A stretch of 64,000 bases of DNA from Gammaproteobacteria bacterium (GTDB lineage Bacteria; Pseudomonadota; Gammaproteobacteria; Legionellales; Legionellaceae): contig JAUICE010000001.1 in assembly GCA_030428185.1 (NCBI GenBank), forward strand, positions 30,232 to 94,231, in the 5' to 3' direction. Position numbers and translations under genes: made by a program. This document shows, piece by piece, positions 26,750 to 36,090 of this stretch. Position 1 is the stretch's first letter. Every line of letters begins with the position of its first letter. A model generated the notes under the pieces. It saw only the letters and a program-made list of their open reading frames with translations. It was not told where the DNA came from and ran no database searches.

Positions 26750-27829
26750 TTAGCTATTGACCTTTAGAACTTGTGCCTCAAGAGCTAAGGCTTTGAAATG
26801 ATCATAACTCATGTAGTAATTACCATTATCACCTGCAAATTTGCCCCATGAATTTCTAAGTGTGAGTAGACCTTTATTCACAGTGCCATCAGGAGCAGTC
26901 ACAGTTGCATCATCATCATAGCCTGTGATGATCATCTCGTGACCGGCATTGATGTAGCCATCTTCTAAATCTTTTTGGATAGCATCTGTTAACATCCAAG
27001 TATCGTTATGTTTGTGGTAGCTGCCTACCGCACCGTTGCTACCATAATAAACATCAAGTAGCACGCCGAAAGTTACACGTTGTCCTTTCGCTAATGCTTC
27101 TTTAACTGCTTCTAGGTGTGCATCAGAGTCAGAATCGTTAGTAGCGATTTCATCAGTAAAGAAGATAGGAGTCCAACTTAGACTAGACTTGATGCTCTCA
27201 CTCATTGTTGCATATTCTGAAGTCGTAGTTTGTCCACCAGTGCTATAACTGTGAGTAGGATAATCGGTTAATCCGCCACAGCCGTTTTGATGTTGATTTT
27301 CCATAGAAACGATGCCGTATTCAAATAATTGCTTCAGCACTATAGGGCCCCATGAACCATCCCAACCACTTGGATAGCTATGGTCTTGACTGGCTAGATA
27401 TTTACCTAAAGATAAACTACATAATTGACTTGCATAGTCACCTTGTCCAAGTCCAGCGTCGACAGCACCAGTATTAGCAAATGTTACACAGCTTCCATGA
27501 TAGCCTTGATCTAATACAGGTACGTTGTTCATACCAACTTGATAAGAATTAGGTAAAGATTGCGAATGATTTGTTGTCAGATGTGAAGGCTTATTCATTA
27601 CCTTATGCATGCGATTTTTTAAATGTTTTTGTGCACTAGGTGAAAGCTCAATTTTCATCAAAGAAACAATTTTAGGTGGCAATTGTCTTAAAGAGTCAAG
27701 AGAACGAGCTTGTCGATGTATACTCGTATCCACAACGACAGGCAATGTTCCAACAACTTTGACAGCGCTAGCAACAGCCGGTGTTGACATAACGGCTAAG
27801 ATAGCGGCAGATAGAAGAGCTTTTTTCAT
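26750..27829 (-). CDS. Secreted papain-like (C1 family) cysteine protease
   Basis: Exported protease of 359 aa. Signal peptide 1-22 (ending TPAVASA). A propeptide-like basic helical region spans about 38-95, containing the segment SAQKHLKNRMHKVM. The catalytic domain has VLDQGYHGSC with Cys114, AGHEMIITGYDDD with His297 and LRNSWG with Asn326, the full C1 triad. Gln108 could form the oxyanion hole. AAGGA lies 8 bases before the ATG. C1 proteases are uncommon in free-living gammaproteobacteria and recur in Legionella-like organisms, where they are secreted. It is a single-gene unit. Confidence 0.88.
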   Translation of the reverse strand: MKKALLSAAILAVMSTPAVASAVKVVGTLPVVVDTSIHRQARSLDSLRQLPPKIVSLMKIELSPSAQKHLKNRMHKVMNKPSHLTTNHSQSLPNSYQVGMNNVPVLDQGYHGSCVTFANTGAVDAGLGQGDYASQLCSLSLGKYLASQDHSYPSGWDGSWGPIVLKQLFEYGIVSMENQHQNGCGGLTDYPTHSYSTGGQTTTSEYATMSESIKSSLSWTPIFFTDEIATNDSDSDAHLEAVKEALAKGQRVTFGVLLDVYYGSNGAVGSYHKHNDTWMLTDAIQKDLEDGYINAGHEMIITGYDDDATVTAPDGTVNKGLLTLRNSWGKFAGDNGNYYMSYDHFKALALEAQVLKVNS

Positions 27830-28055
27830 ATCATAATCCTTAATTCGGTTGCAGTGAAATATTTTTTTACCAGAATGATTTATATGAAGTCATCAGGCAT
27901 GACCAATACTTTTAACATAGTATTTAGGGCTTATGCAAGTTGTGATGTTCTTTAATTGATATTCTGTTGCTTTTCAATGGGTATATCAGTTACCAATAAA
28001 TTAGGCTACAATGTCTTACTTGGACAACCTATAATCCTTTATATATCTGTAAGTT

Positions 28056-31000
28056 ATGCGATTAAAGAAAATCAAACTTTCAGGGTTTAAATCATTTGTC
28101 GAGTCAACGGTGGTTAGTTTCCCTAGCCAGCTTGTTGGTGTCGTGGGCCCAAATGGTTGCGGTAAATCCAATATTATCGATGCTGTTCGTTGGGTAATGG
28201 GCGAGCGCTCTGCTAGTGAACTACGCGGCGAGTCAATGACCGATGTTATTTTTAATGGTTCACGTGATAGAAAGCCGCTGGGACAAGCTTTTGTTGAATT
28301 GGTTTTTGACAACAGTGAAGGGCGAATTGTTGGCGAGTATGCTGCTTATAGCGAGATCGCTGTAAAGCGTTTGGTGACTCGTGATGGGCAGTCAAATTAC
28401 TTCCTCAATGGAGCAAAGTGCCGACGAAAAGATGTGATAGATGTTTTTTTAGGGACTGGTGTCGGGTCTAGAGGTTATTCAATCATTGGCCAGGGAACGA
28501 TTTCTAGAATTATTGAAGCGAAACCTGAAGATTTACGCATGTTTTTAGAAGAAGCGGCGGGCATTTCAAAATACAAAGAGCGCCGTCGTGAAACAGAAAA
28601 TCGTATTCGTCATACGAAAGATAACCTCGCTAGAATTAATGATATTCGTGAAGAGCTGGCTAAACAGTTAGAGCGTTTGCAGCGTCAATCTAAAGCGGCT
28701 GAAAAATATAAAGTGTTGAAAGCCGATGAGCGTGTGTATCGTCTTGAGCTAGAAGGGCTTCGTTGGCAGGACCTTGAGTCTAAAAAGCAGGATGAGGTGT
28801 TGCTTATTCAAAAGCAGCAAGCAACACTTGAAGAAGTGTTTGCTAAACAGCAACAGGTTGCGACAAGTCTTGAGAAAAATCGTATTGACTTCGATGCACA
28901 AAATGATACTTACAATGAAGCACAAGCGAATGTCTATCGACTTGCTTCAGATATTGCTCGTTTAGAAGAAACCATTTCACACGAAAAACAAAAAAAAATA
29001 AAGCTACAAGAAACGCTAAAGCAAGCTGAGAGTGATTGGGCTAGCAGCATGACTCACTATGAAGAGTATGCACAAAAGGTAAGTGTACTTGAAACAGAAA
29101 TAGAGGACTTAAAGCCCCTAGAGGCAGGCTTATTTCAAGAAGTTAAAACAACGACAGATACACTACATCAGTTAGAGCAATCTCAAGATGATTGGCAGAA
29201 AAATTGGCAATCATATCAATCGCAAGCTTCACTGACTTCTGAGGCGGCACATAGGCATCAAGCAGAAATTCAAAAATTGGAACATCAACTGAATAAAGCT
29301 GAAGCTCATATTCAAAAGCTTGAAGAAGAATCGACGCGAATTGATGTGTCGTCTTTGAAAAATCAATATCAAGAAGTATTAACAAACTATGAGCAAAAAA
29401 ATGATTTGTATGAGGCTAAGCAAAACGAGGTTAATACACTAAGCGATCGTTTGCAGTCTCAGCAGTCAGAGTTGAAATTATTTCAAGATGATGTAGCTGA
29501 GACTAAATCTTCTTTGCAAGCTGAAACAGCAAATTTACACTCATTACAAACGATACAGTCGTCAGCACTTGGTCGTGACAGTACTTGTGAGGAGGAGTGG
29601 CTATCTAAACAAAACTTGGAGCATGCTAAACGTTTGGCTGAACGCTTGTCGGTTGAGTCTGGGTGGGAATTAGCCTTAGAAAGGGCGCTTGGAGCTAACC
29701 TAAAAGCCATCTGCGTTGATGATTTGAACCTTTTAATTGATGATCTTGAAGGCATTAAAAAAGGTGAGTTCAGTTTTGTTTCTCTACAAGGAGAAACAGA
29801 GAGCTTCGCTTCCCATGATGCATGTAGACTCGTTGATAAAGTTTCTTCAACGCTCAAAGTTGTTTCTCAATTGACTAAGCATATTTACTGTGTTGATTCC
29901 TTAAGAGAGGCTTTTGATCTATTACCAAAATTGGCTGATTTTGAAAAAATTGTAACTAAAGACGGCATTTTATTAGGGCAGGGCTGGATAAATGTTCTTT
30001 GCGAAAAAGATGAGTCTAAAAGCTTATTGCTTAGAGAAAGAGCCATTAAAGATGCTAAGGCTAAAATTGAGGCAAAAGAGAAAACTCTTTTAGAGCAAAA
30101 CAAACAACTTTCAGAATTGGCAGGAAGGGTTAAAGAATTAGAAGAGCACCTTAAAGAAGAACGTAAACAGCTCACCTTGCTTATGAATGAGCACTATGAG
30201 TTGAAGTCGGTGATGACTATTAAGGACAATCAGCTCAAACAAGCCATCTCTAGACTTGAAGTTATTACAAAAGAAAAAGATGAAGAAAAAGCGCAGATAA
30301 TACACGATACGCATCAGTTAGAGCATGTCCGAAAAGATTGGCAGCAAAATATGTCTTTGATGGAGGCGCATAGTGATGAGAGAAATCGATTAGATAAAGA
30401 GCGTGAAACTTTAACAAAGTCATTACAAGATGTGCGAATTAAATTAAAGGAACTACAGTCAAAATATCATGAGAGTGAACTTAGCTTAAAAACAAAGCAA
30501 TCTGAACTTGAGTTAGCGAATGATGCGTTAATACGTGAAAATCATTTGGCGCAAACATTAAAAAGTCGTATTGGAGAGTTAAACAAAGAGCAAGAATGTT
30601 TGGGAAGTGAGGATGAAAGTATTTTATCTTCAAAGCTACATGAAACGCTTACAGAGCATGTTCGTGCTGAAGAATCATTGGTTGCTGCAAAAATTACGCT
30701 TGAAGATATCAAGGCAACGCAGGCGCGGTTGCATAAAGAAACTGAAGTTTTGTCTTCTGAGCAAGCAAGTCAGCAACAGCGACTTGATAAAATGCGTATG
30801 GATAAACAAGCAATAGAAGTAAGACAGCTCACCATTGAAGAGGCTTTAGAAAAAGAAGACGTTTTAGTCAGTGACGTTATTCAGTCATTATCTGAAGAGG
30901 CAAATTTAGCCGACTGGCAGGATAATCTTGAAAAAGTTACGACAAAAATATCAAGACTCGGTGCTATTAATTTAACAGCTATTGAAGAGTTTAAAGTAGA

Positions 31001-31568
31001 GTCAGAGCGCAAAACTTATTTAGATGAACAATGTGATGATTTAAATGAAGCGCTAGAAACTTTAGTGGCGGCAATCAATAAAATCGACAAAGAGACAAGG
31101 GCACGATTTAAAGAAACGTTTGAAGAGGTCAACCAGCGTTTTTCACAATTATTTCCTCGCTTATTTGCTGGAGGTTCAGCCAGTTTAGCATTAACCAGTG
31201 AGGATTGGTTAGATACAGGCGTTGCTGTTATGGCAAGACCACCGGGCAAGAGAAATAGTACGATTCATTTATTATCTGGTGGTGAAAAAGCATTAACAGC
31301 GGTCGCCTTGGTTTTTGCCATTTTTGGATTGAATCCTTCACCATTTTGTTTACTTGATGAGGTGGATGCGCCATTAGATGATTCAAATGTTGGGCGTTTT
31401 TGTGAGCTTGTTAAAGAAATGTCTGAGAAGGTACAGTTTGTTGTGATCACACATAACAAGGTTACTATGGAAATGGCTGAGCAACTACTCGGTGTGACCA
31501 TGCATGAGCCAGGTGTGTCACGGATTGTTAGTGTGGATGTAGAAAAAGCCTACGAAATGGCTACTTGA
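28056..31568 (+). CDS. smc: Chromosome segregation SMC protein
   Basis: Structural maintenance of chromosomes ATPase, 1170 aa, the usual bacterial length. Walker A GPNGCGKSN is at 31-39. Long coiled coils run from about 165 to 500 and 660 to 1000, with a hinge between (about 515-640). The signature LLSGGEKAL is at about 1072 and Walker B FCLLDEVDAPLDD at about 1097, followed by the D-loop and VVITHNK. Its presence shows this lineage uses SMC rather than MukB. zipA, a DUF167 gene and an arginase-family gene follow on the same strand with short gaps, so an operon is likely; smc-zipA adjacency is known in Pseudomonas-like gammaproteobacteria. Confidence 0.97.
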   Translation: MRLKKIKLSGFKSFVESTVVSFPSQLVGVVGPNGCGKSNIIDAVRWVMGERSASELRGESMTDVIFNGSRDRKPLGQAFVELVFDNSEGRIVGEYAAYSEIAVKRLVTRDGQSNYFLNGAKCRRKDVIDVFLGTGVGSRGYSIIGQGTISRIIEAKPEDLRMFLEEAAGISKYKERRRETENRIRHTKDNLARINDIREELAKQLERLQRQSKAAEKYKVLKADERVYRLELEGLRWQDLESKKQDEVLLIQKQQATLEEVFAKQQQVATSLEKNRIDFDAQNDTYNEAQANVYRLASDIARLEETISHEKQKKIKLQETLKQAESDWASSMTHYEEYAQKVSVLETEIEDLKPLEAGLFQEVKTTTDTLHQLEQSQDDWQKNWQSYQSQASLTSEAAHRHQAEIQKLEHQLNKAEAHIQKLEEESTRIDVSSLKNQYQEVLTNYEQKNDLYEAKQNEVNTLSDRLQSQQSELKLFQDDVAETKSSLQAETANLHSLQTIQSSALGRDSTCEEEWLSKQNLEHAKRLAERLSVESGWELALERALGANLKAICVDDLNLLIDDLEGIKKGEFSFVSLQGETESFASHDACRLVDKVSSTLKVVSQLTKHIYCVDSLREAFDLLPKLADFEKIVTKDGILLGQGWINVLCEKDESKSLLLRERAIKDAKAKIEAKEKTLLEQNKQLSELAGRVKELEEHLKEERKQLTLLMNEHYELKSVMTIKDNQLKQAISRLEVITKEKDEEKAQIIHDTHQLEHVRKDWQQNMSLMEAHSDERNRLDKERETLTKSLQDVRIKLKELQSKYHESELSLKTKQSELELANDALIRENHLAQTLKSRIGELNKEQECLGSEDESILSSKLHETLTEHVRAEESLVAAKITLEDIKATQARLHKETEVLSSEQASQQQRLDKMRMDKQAIEVRQLTIEEALEKEDVLVSDVIQSLSEEANLADWQDNLEKVTTKISRLGAINLTAIEEFKVESERKTYLDEQCDDLNEALETLVAAINKIDKETRARFKETFEEVNQRFSQLFPRLFAGGSASLALTSEDWLDTGVAVMARPPGKRNSTIHLLSGGEKALTAVALVFAIFGLNPSPFCLLDEVDAPLDDSNVGRFCELVKEMSEKVQFVVITHNKVTMEMAEQLLGVTMHEPGVSRIVSVDVEKAYEMAT

Positions 31569-31578
31569 GGAGAGATAG

Positions 31579-32223
31579 GTGGAAATAATAACGGAAGTCT
31601 CAATGGCATTAGTCGCCCTGGGATGTGCTGTGGGTATTTTTTATTGGTTTAAAAAGACAGAGGGGCAGTCAATAGTCGAAGAGCCACATCAAGATCCAGA
31701 GCTTGGGTCACTGAATACTTTATATCAAGATGAGATTATTGCCGTTAGAAAAAGAGAGTCTAACTCTTTAGTAAAGGATAACACTCAACTATCTTTGAAA
31801 TCATTGTCGCTATTTATCTTAGCGCCCACAAATGAACGTTTTTCTGGTCAAGATGTTTTGCAGGCGCTGATTAGTTTGGGTTTTAAATTTGGTGATATGA
31901 ATATTTTTCACTTACCTGGAAGCCAACAAAGTGAGCAGGCAACCCCTTTATTAAGTATCGCGCAAGCAGTTGAACCAGGCACATTTAATTTGGATACGAT
32001 GAATAAAGAGCAATATATTGGTTTGACTCTTTTTACTTCTTTAAATGGCTCTGAGCGTGGGGATGTTGATAGATTAAATTTATTGATGAATGTCGCTGAT
32101 AAACTTTCAAAAATGTTAGATGGTGAAATTTTTGATGATAAAAAGCGTCCAATGACACAGACTTTGTTAAAGCATTACTACGATCATGTTGTTTACACCA
32201 TCTCCCAGCAAGCCGTGGCTTAG
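31579..32223 (+). CDS. zipA: Cell division protein ZipA
   Basis: Inner-membrane anchor of FtsZ, 214 aa, shorter than E. coli ZipA (328) because the proline-rich linker is nearly absent. One N-terminal transmembrane helix (about residues 8-24) is followed by a brief charged linker. The C-terminal FtsZ-binding domain starts near LSLFILAPTNERFSG and contains GFKFGDMNIFHLPG, VEPGTFNLDTM and the closing helix. GTG start at 31579 with GGAGAG upstream. It follows smc by 10 bases and overlaps the DUF167 start. Confidence 0.9.
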   Translation: MEIITEVSMALVALGCAVGIFYWFKKTEGQSIVEEPHQDPELGSLNTLYQDEIIAVRKRESNSLVKDNTQLSLKSLSLFILAPTNERFSGQDVLQALISLGFKFGDMNIFHLPGSQQSEQATPLLSIAQAVEPGTFNLDTMNKEQYIGLTLFTSLNGSERGDVDRLNLLMNVADKLSKMLDGEIFDDKKRPMTQTLLKHYYDHVVYTISQQAVA

Positions 32224-32488
32224 CCTTAAACATGATGTTGCGGTGCTTTCGCTAAAAGTTCAGAGCGGAAAAGACGAAAACTGCTTAATTGAGCAAGATC
32301 CCCTGCTTATTCTTAGATTAAAAGCAATTCGAGAGCATGGTAAAGCTAATCAAGCACTTGTTAAATTTATCGCTAAAACATTTGGTTGTACTCAAAAGGA
32401 GGTTGTGATTTTACGAGGTGCACTTTTGCCTTATAAGACCGTTAGCCTGCCGATAACAAAGAAATTATTAAGTTTTATTAGTGAGTAA
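32186..32488 (+). CDS. DUF167/YggU family protein
   Basis: Small conserved protein of unknown function (UPF0235), 100 aa. The family pattern is visible: PWL near the N-terminus, LSLKVQSGKDEN, LRLKAIREHGKANQALVKFIAKTFG, then a Val-Ile-Leu-Arg-Gly segment. The usual P-P-x-D-G-K-A-N is replaced by REHGKAN. The ATG lies inside the zipA 3' end, a 38-base overlap, and its stop overlaps the start region of the next gene. Tight packing supports co-transcription with smc-zipA. Confidence 0.8.
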   Translation: MLFTPSPSKPWLSLKHDVAVLSLKVQSGKDENCLIEQDPLLILRLKAIREHGKANQALVKFIAKTFGCTQKEVVILRGALLPYKTVSLPITKKLLSFISE

Positions 32489-32492
32489 TGTG

Positions 32493-33587
32493 ATGCAAAA
32501 AGAACTTCAACAACTCGTATGTCCTCCCGGAGACGGTGTTTTTACAGTGAATACCGCAAAAGAGAAAAAAGAGCAGCTACAAAAACAGATATATCATTCA
32601 ACAAATGTATCTGAAATTTCTAATCATTTTCACGCACTACTTGACTCACTTGATTCACTTAAGGAGCAGCAAGTTGCTTTACTCGGTGTTTGTAGTGATA
32701 CGGGTGGTGGAATACAACGAGGTGCAAATTGGGGGCCGTTATTTATTCGTGAAGGCTTATATCAACTGGATAAAGCAAAGTCATTAGTTGATTTGGGTGA
32801 TATCCGAGTGATCCCACATTTATTGCATGATAAATATTTAAATACAGATACGATTAAGAAATGTCAAAAGGCTTTATATGGGGAGGTTAATGACTTGCCA
32901 GTAAGTCCGCTATCGATGACAGAGTATTTTTTGAATGATTGTTATAAAAGCATTAAGAACTTTCGCCTTCTAGCATTAGGTGGTGATCATTCGGTTAGTT
33001 ACCCTTTAGTAAAAAGTTTTTTGCAGGCCAAAAAAGATCAGGGCAAGAAGGTTGCACTTATCCATTTTGATGCTCATACCGATTTATTAAAAGAGCGTTT
33101 AGGTATCGACTTATGTTTTGGCTCATGGGTTACTCATATTCTCCCTCTTCTTGACTCACCAAACCTTGCGATTCAGTTAGGCATTCGCTCTAGTGGTAAA
33201 GATAAAAGTTATTGGCAAGAAACGTTTGGTATTCAGCAGTTTTGGGCTAAAGAAATTGAAAAGGATGGTATCAATCACGTCATTGATAGAGTGCTTGCAT
33301 TTTTATCTAAAGAAGCCATTGATGAACTTTATATTAGTTTTGATATTGATGCGCTAGACGCAGCGATTGCAGGCAGCACAGGAACACCTGAGCCAAATGG
33401 ATTATCTCTAGCAGATGCAAAATTAGCCATTCAGCGATTATCAAAAGTGTTTACAGTGACAGGTGCCGATTGTGTGGAAGTTGCTCCGTTTGTTTATCAG
33501 CAAGGCTTTGGTGATCAAGCGGCTACGCTGAATGCGGCCGTATCAATTTGTGACACATTGCTCTGTTCTATGGCAATTGGCGGTTAA
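32493..33587 (+). CDS. Arginase/agmatinase/formimidoylglutamase family ureohydrolase
   Basis: Binuclear manganese ureohydrolase, about 364 aa. Metal ligands are in GGDHS, HFDAHTD and SFDIDALD, and the C-terminal catalytic region reads GADCVEVAPF. N-terminal GVCSDTGGGIQRGANWGP is the substrate-side loop. The sequence alone does not separate arginase, agmatinase and formimidoylglutamase; no histidine-utilisation genes are nearby. Start candidates are GTG 32481, GTG 32490 and ATG 32493, none with a strong ribosome site; the ATG is chosen. Confidence 0.85.
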   Translation: MQKELQQLVCPPGDGVFTVNTAKEKKEQLQKQIYHSTNVSEISNHFHALLDSLDSLKEQQVALLGVCSDTGGGIQRGANWGPLFIREGLYQLDKAKSLVDLGDIRVIPHLLHDKYLNTDTIKKCQKALYGEVNDLPVSPLSMTEYFLNDCYKSIKNFRLLALGGDHSVSYPLVKSFLQAKKDQGKKVALIHFDAHTDLLKERLGIDLCFGSWVTHILPLLDSPNLAIQLGIRSSGKDKSYWQETFGIQQFWAKEIEKDGINHVIDRVLAFLSKEAIDELYISFDIDALDAAIAGSTGTPEPNGLSLADAKLAIQRLSKVFTVTGADCVEVAPFVYQQGFGDQAATLNAAVSICDTLLCSMAIGG

Positions 33588-33645
33588 ATTATATATATTA
33601 AGCATTCTTTATTTTAGAGCTTGTACCCATGAAGAGTGTATAAAC

Positions 33646-36072
33646 GTGTTTACATTAGAAGATAGTCGCATATTTACTGACATTTTTGACTCATTAAAAA
33701 AACTGCCTCAGAAGGTGGCAGAGGTTTTTCCCTTTGATAGCAAAAGTTATGAAGGGGGGGTGTTACCTTCTGATAAAAATCAGGATGAGCAATCTCGACA
33801 AAAAGCTTTTAAAGATCAAGCCTATATTGATTGGAGTCGTGATGGCGCCACTAAATATCATATTGGAGATATCCCGCTATTCGCACTTAACGGTGGAAAT
33901 AGCTTCGAAAGCAAAGATGCTATGGAAGCGTTTATTAAAAAATATCTCCTAATCGGATTAGATAAACGATATCAGGAACAATATTTAGTTAAGGCCTATG
34001 AGCATTTGCAGCAAGGAGGCTTATTACACAAGCAAGGATTTGCTTTGGCTAAATATTACAATTATCAAGCACTAATGAACTCAAAGCCCTATGTGATGCA
34101 GTTTCGGCATCATTGTTACCTTTATCCCATACATAATGGAATTGGCATCGTCGAGGAATCTTCGCTCACAAATATTCAAGTACAACGCAACGGTGTTTTC
34201 GATGATGGCGGGGTTAATTTTGAACAGTCTCCGTTGTTTGTTAGGCAGTATAAAACTGTTACATTTGATACCAACTTAGAACAAGTTAAAGCATCGATTT
34301 TAAATATGGACATTGAAATGGATGAAGAGGCATACAAGTTAGGACTTAATGAATTTAATCGCCAAGTGCCACGAGAAAGAAAAATACAAGAGCCTTTAGC
34401 AAATATTTTAGAATTTGATATGAAGCAGCTCATTACGCTTGGAGTGATATCTCCTCCTGATGAGTTACTATCAAGTATTAATAGCGTTACATCCCTGCTA
34501 CAAAAAACAGTTAAGAATACTGTTAGTAGAACAAAGGGCTTTTTTAGGAAAGCGCACGCAAAGGATGTTGTAACGATAAACAAGCAGCAAATCAGTGATA
34601 TTGAATATTTTCAAAGAGGCTTAGATGACAGTATTGGGCAGTTGCAATATGCAACTAAACCAATAGATTTCACTAGTGTCAATCAACAGGGTCAGCAATT
34701 GTATTCACTGATAAAAAGATTCGTGACGTTAAAGATTAACATTAATACAGCGGAGAGAAGCTTTACAGACGCTTTAGATAAAGAAGTAGGCATATTAGAT
34801 GATATCCAACACGAGGTATCTAATTTTAAAGAGAAACTCGCGTCTAGAACTGAAACCATAGATATTCGCTTATCGAATATCCGAGATCATATAAGAGAAA
34901 TAGAAACAAGTATTCAAGATATTTCAGATAGTTATGCCTCTATCTTTCAGAGTTGTCAAAAACATTATGAACAAACTTATATAGCAAGTATTGATAAGCT
35001 CAATCGCTTAAAAGCCGATTTGCTTAAGGAGCAAATTGGCTATCAACAGCAATTAGCTGACTTAGAAGTTAAGCGTGTTTTAGTTGATGAAGAGGTAAAT
35101 GCTTTAGAGGGGTGTAAAAGAAATCAGCAACAACAAGTTCATTATATCAAACAGTTACAACTATTAACGCCAGAAGCCTTTAACTTTCCGTTTAATTTAT
35201 CAGCAGTGCAAAGTGTTTCACATCTAGTGCATTGGAGTGAACAGGTTAGAAAAAAAGATTTAGTGCATCATGCGAAATCTTTAACCGTACGTTCAAGCGC
35301 GCTAGCAAGTCGCATCACTGATGCCAGCGAAGAGTCTTTAGAATCTATGCAAAGCGAAATAAGCTTGCATAAACATGAGCTAAATAAGTGCCAAGGTGAT
35401 ATAAAAACACTTATAAAAAATGAGTCGCTACGAAAGCAATCAGTTAGCTCTCAAGGTGTAGACTATGATGCTCAGCTACAACCAATTAGCCTAGCACTAA
35501 CAGCAACTGCACATAACCTAGATGAACATAATGATAAATGCTCAGCTATTGATGAACAATTTAGCTTAATTCATCAAGACTTGAGGCAGCATCTGGAATT
35601 ACAACCCTTTGAACCATTTGCGCCCTTTACGGGCGATATGAAACGTAAGGCGTCGGCCCCTTTTTATGACGCGCTGCGTGATGATAATAGACATTTGATC
35701 GCCTATCAGAAGCTTGCATTAAAACGTGCAAAAGAGGGGAAGATTTATCAGTCTTTGATAAAAAAAGAGCAATCTAAAGATAACAATGTGTTAGCAATTA
35801 TAAAAAATTATTATCAACCACGGATGGGTTGGCTGGGATTAATATTACACCCGAACCGCCATCATAAAAAACGCGCTGAGCAATTATTTAAAGAATTAAC
35901 CTCTCTCTCTTTGGAAGAAAAAAAAGAGCGCCTTAAGCGCGAGATAATTCTATGCGGTTTAGATGATAATATTAATCATCAGGGTAGCTATTATAAGCGT
36001 TTGGTCTGTATGAAGCGCTTGCTAGACAGTGAAGCAAGCGCTGACTCCTATATTTCACTGCTTGCACAGTAA
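33646..36072 (+). CDS. Large coiled-coil protein, unassigned, effector-like
   Basis: About 808 aa from GTG 33646, which has GAAGAG upstream; the frame extends back to 33532 inside the ureohydrolase gene, giving an implausible N-terminus. Not recognised. The N-terminal third (1-280) has mixed globular character with HIGDIPLFALNGGNSF and several Tyr-rich stretches. Residues about 300-690 are long heptad-rich coiled coil (Gln, Leu, Glu and Lys). The C-terminus holds a basic motif HPNRHHKKRAEQLFKEL. No signal peptide or membrane helix. Long coiled-coil proteins with globular heads are typical of Legionella effectors; that is a class resemblance, not homology. Confidence 0.65.
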   Translation: MFTLEDSRIFTDIFDSLKKLPQKVAEVFPFDSKSYEGGVLPSDKNQDEQSRQKAFKDQAYIDWSRDGATKYHIGDIPLFALNGGNSFESKDAMEAFIKKYLLIGLDKRYQEQYLVKAYEHLQQGGLLHKQGFALAKYYNYQALMNSKPYVMQFRHHCYLYPIHNGIGIVEESSLTNIQVQRNGVFDDGGVNFEQSPLFVRQYKTVTFDTNLEQVKASILNMDIEMDEEAYKLGLNEFNRQVPRERKIQEPLANILEFDMKQLITLGVISPPDELLSSINSVTSLLQKTVKNTVSRTKGFFRKAHAKDVVTINKQQISDIEYFQRGLDDSIGQLQYATKPIDFTSVNQQGQQLYSLIKRFVTLKININTAERSFTDALDKEVGILDDIQHEVSNFKEKLASRTETIDIRLSNIRDHIREIETSIQDISDSYASIFQSCQKHYEQTYIASIDKLNRLKADLLKEQIGYQQQLADLEVKRVLVDEEVNALEGCKRNQQQQVHYIKQLQLLTPEAFNFPFNLSAVQSVSHLVHWSEQVRKKDLVHHAKSLTVRSSALASRITDASEESLESMQSEISLHKHELNKCQGDIKTLIKNESLRKQSVSSQGVDYDAQLQPISLALTATAHNLDEHNDKCSAIDEQFSLIHQDLRQHLELQPFEPFAPFTGDMKRKASAPFYDALRDDNRHLIAYQKLALKRAKEGKIYQSLIKKEQSKDNNVLAIIKNYYQPRMGWLGLILHPNRHHKKRAEQLFKELTSLSLEEKKERLKREIILCGLDDNINHQGSYYKRLVCMKRLLDSEASADSYISLLAQ

Positions 36073-36090
36073 GTGCCGCGGTGACTAGTT

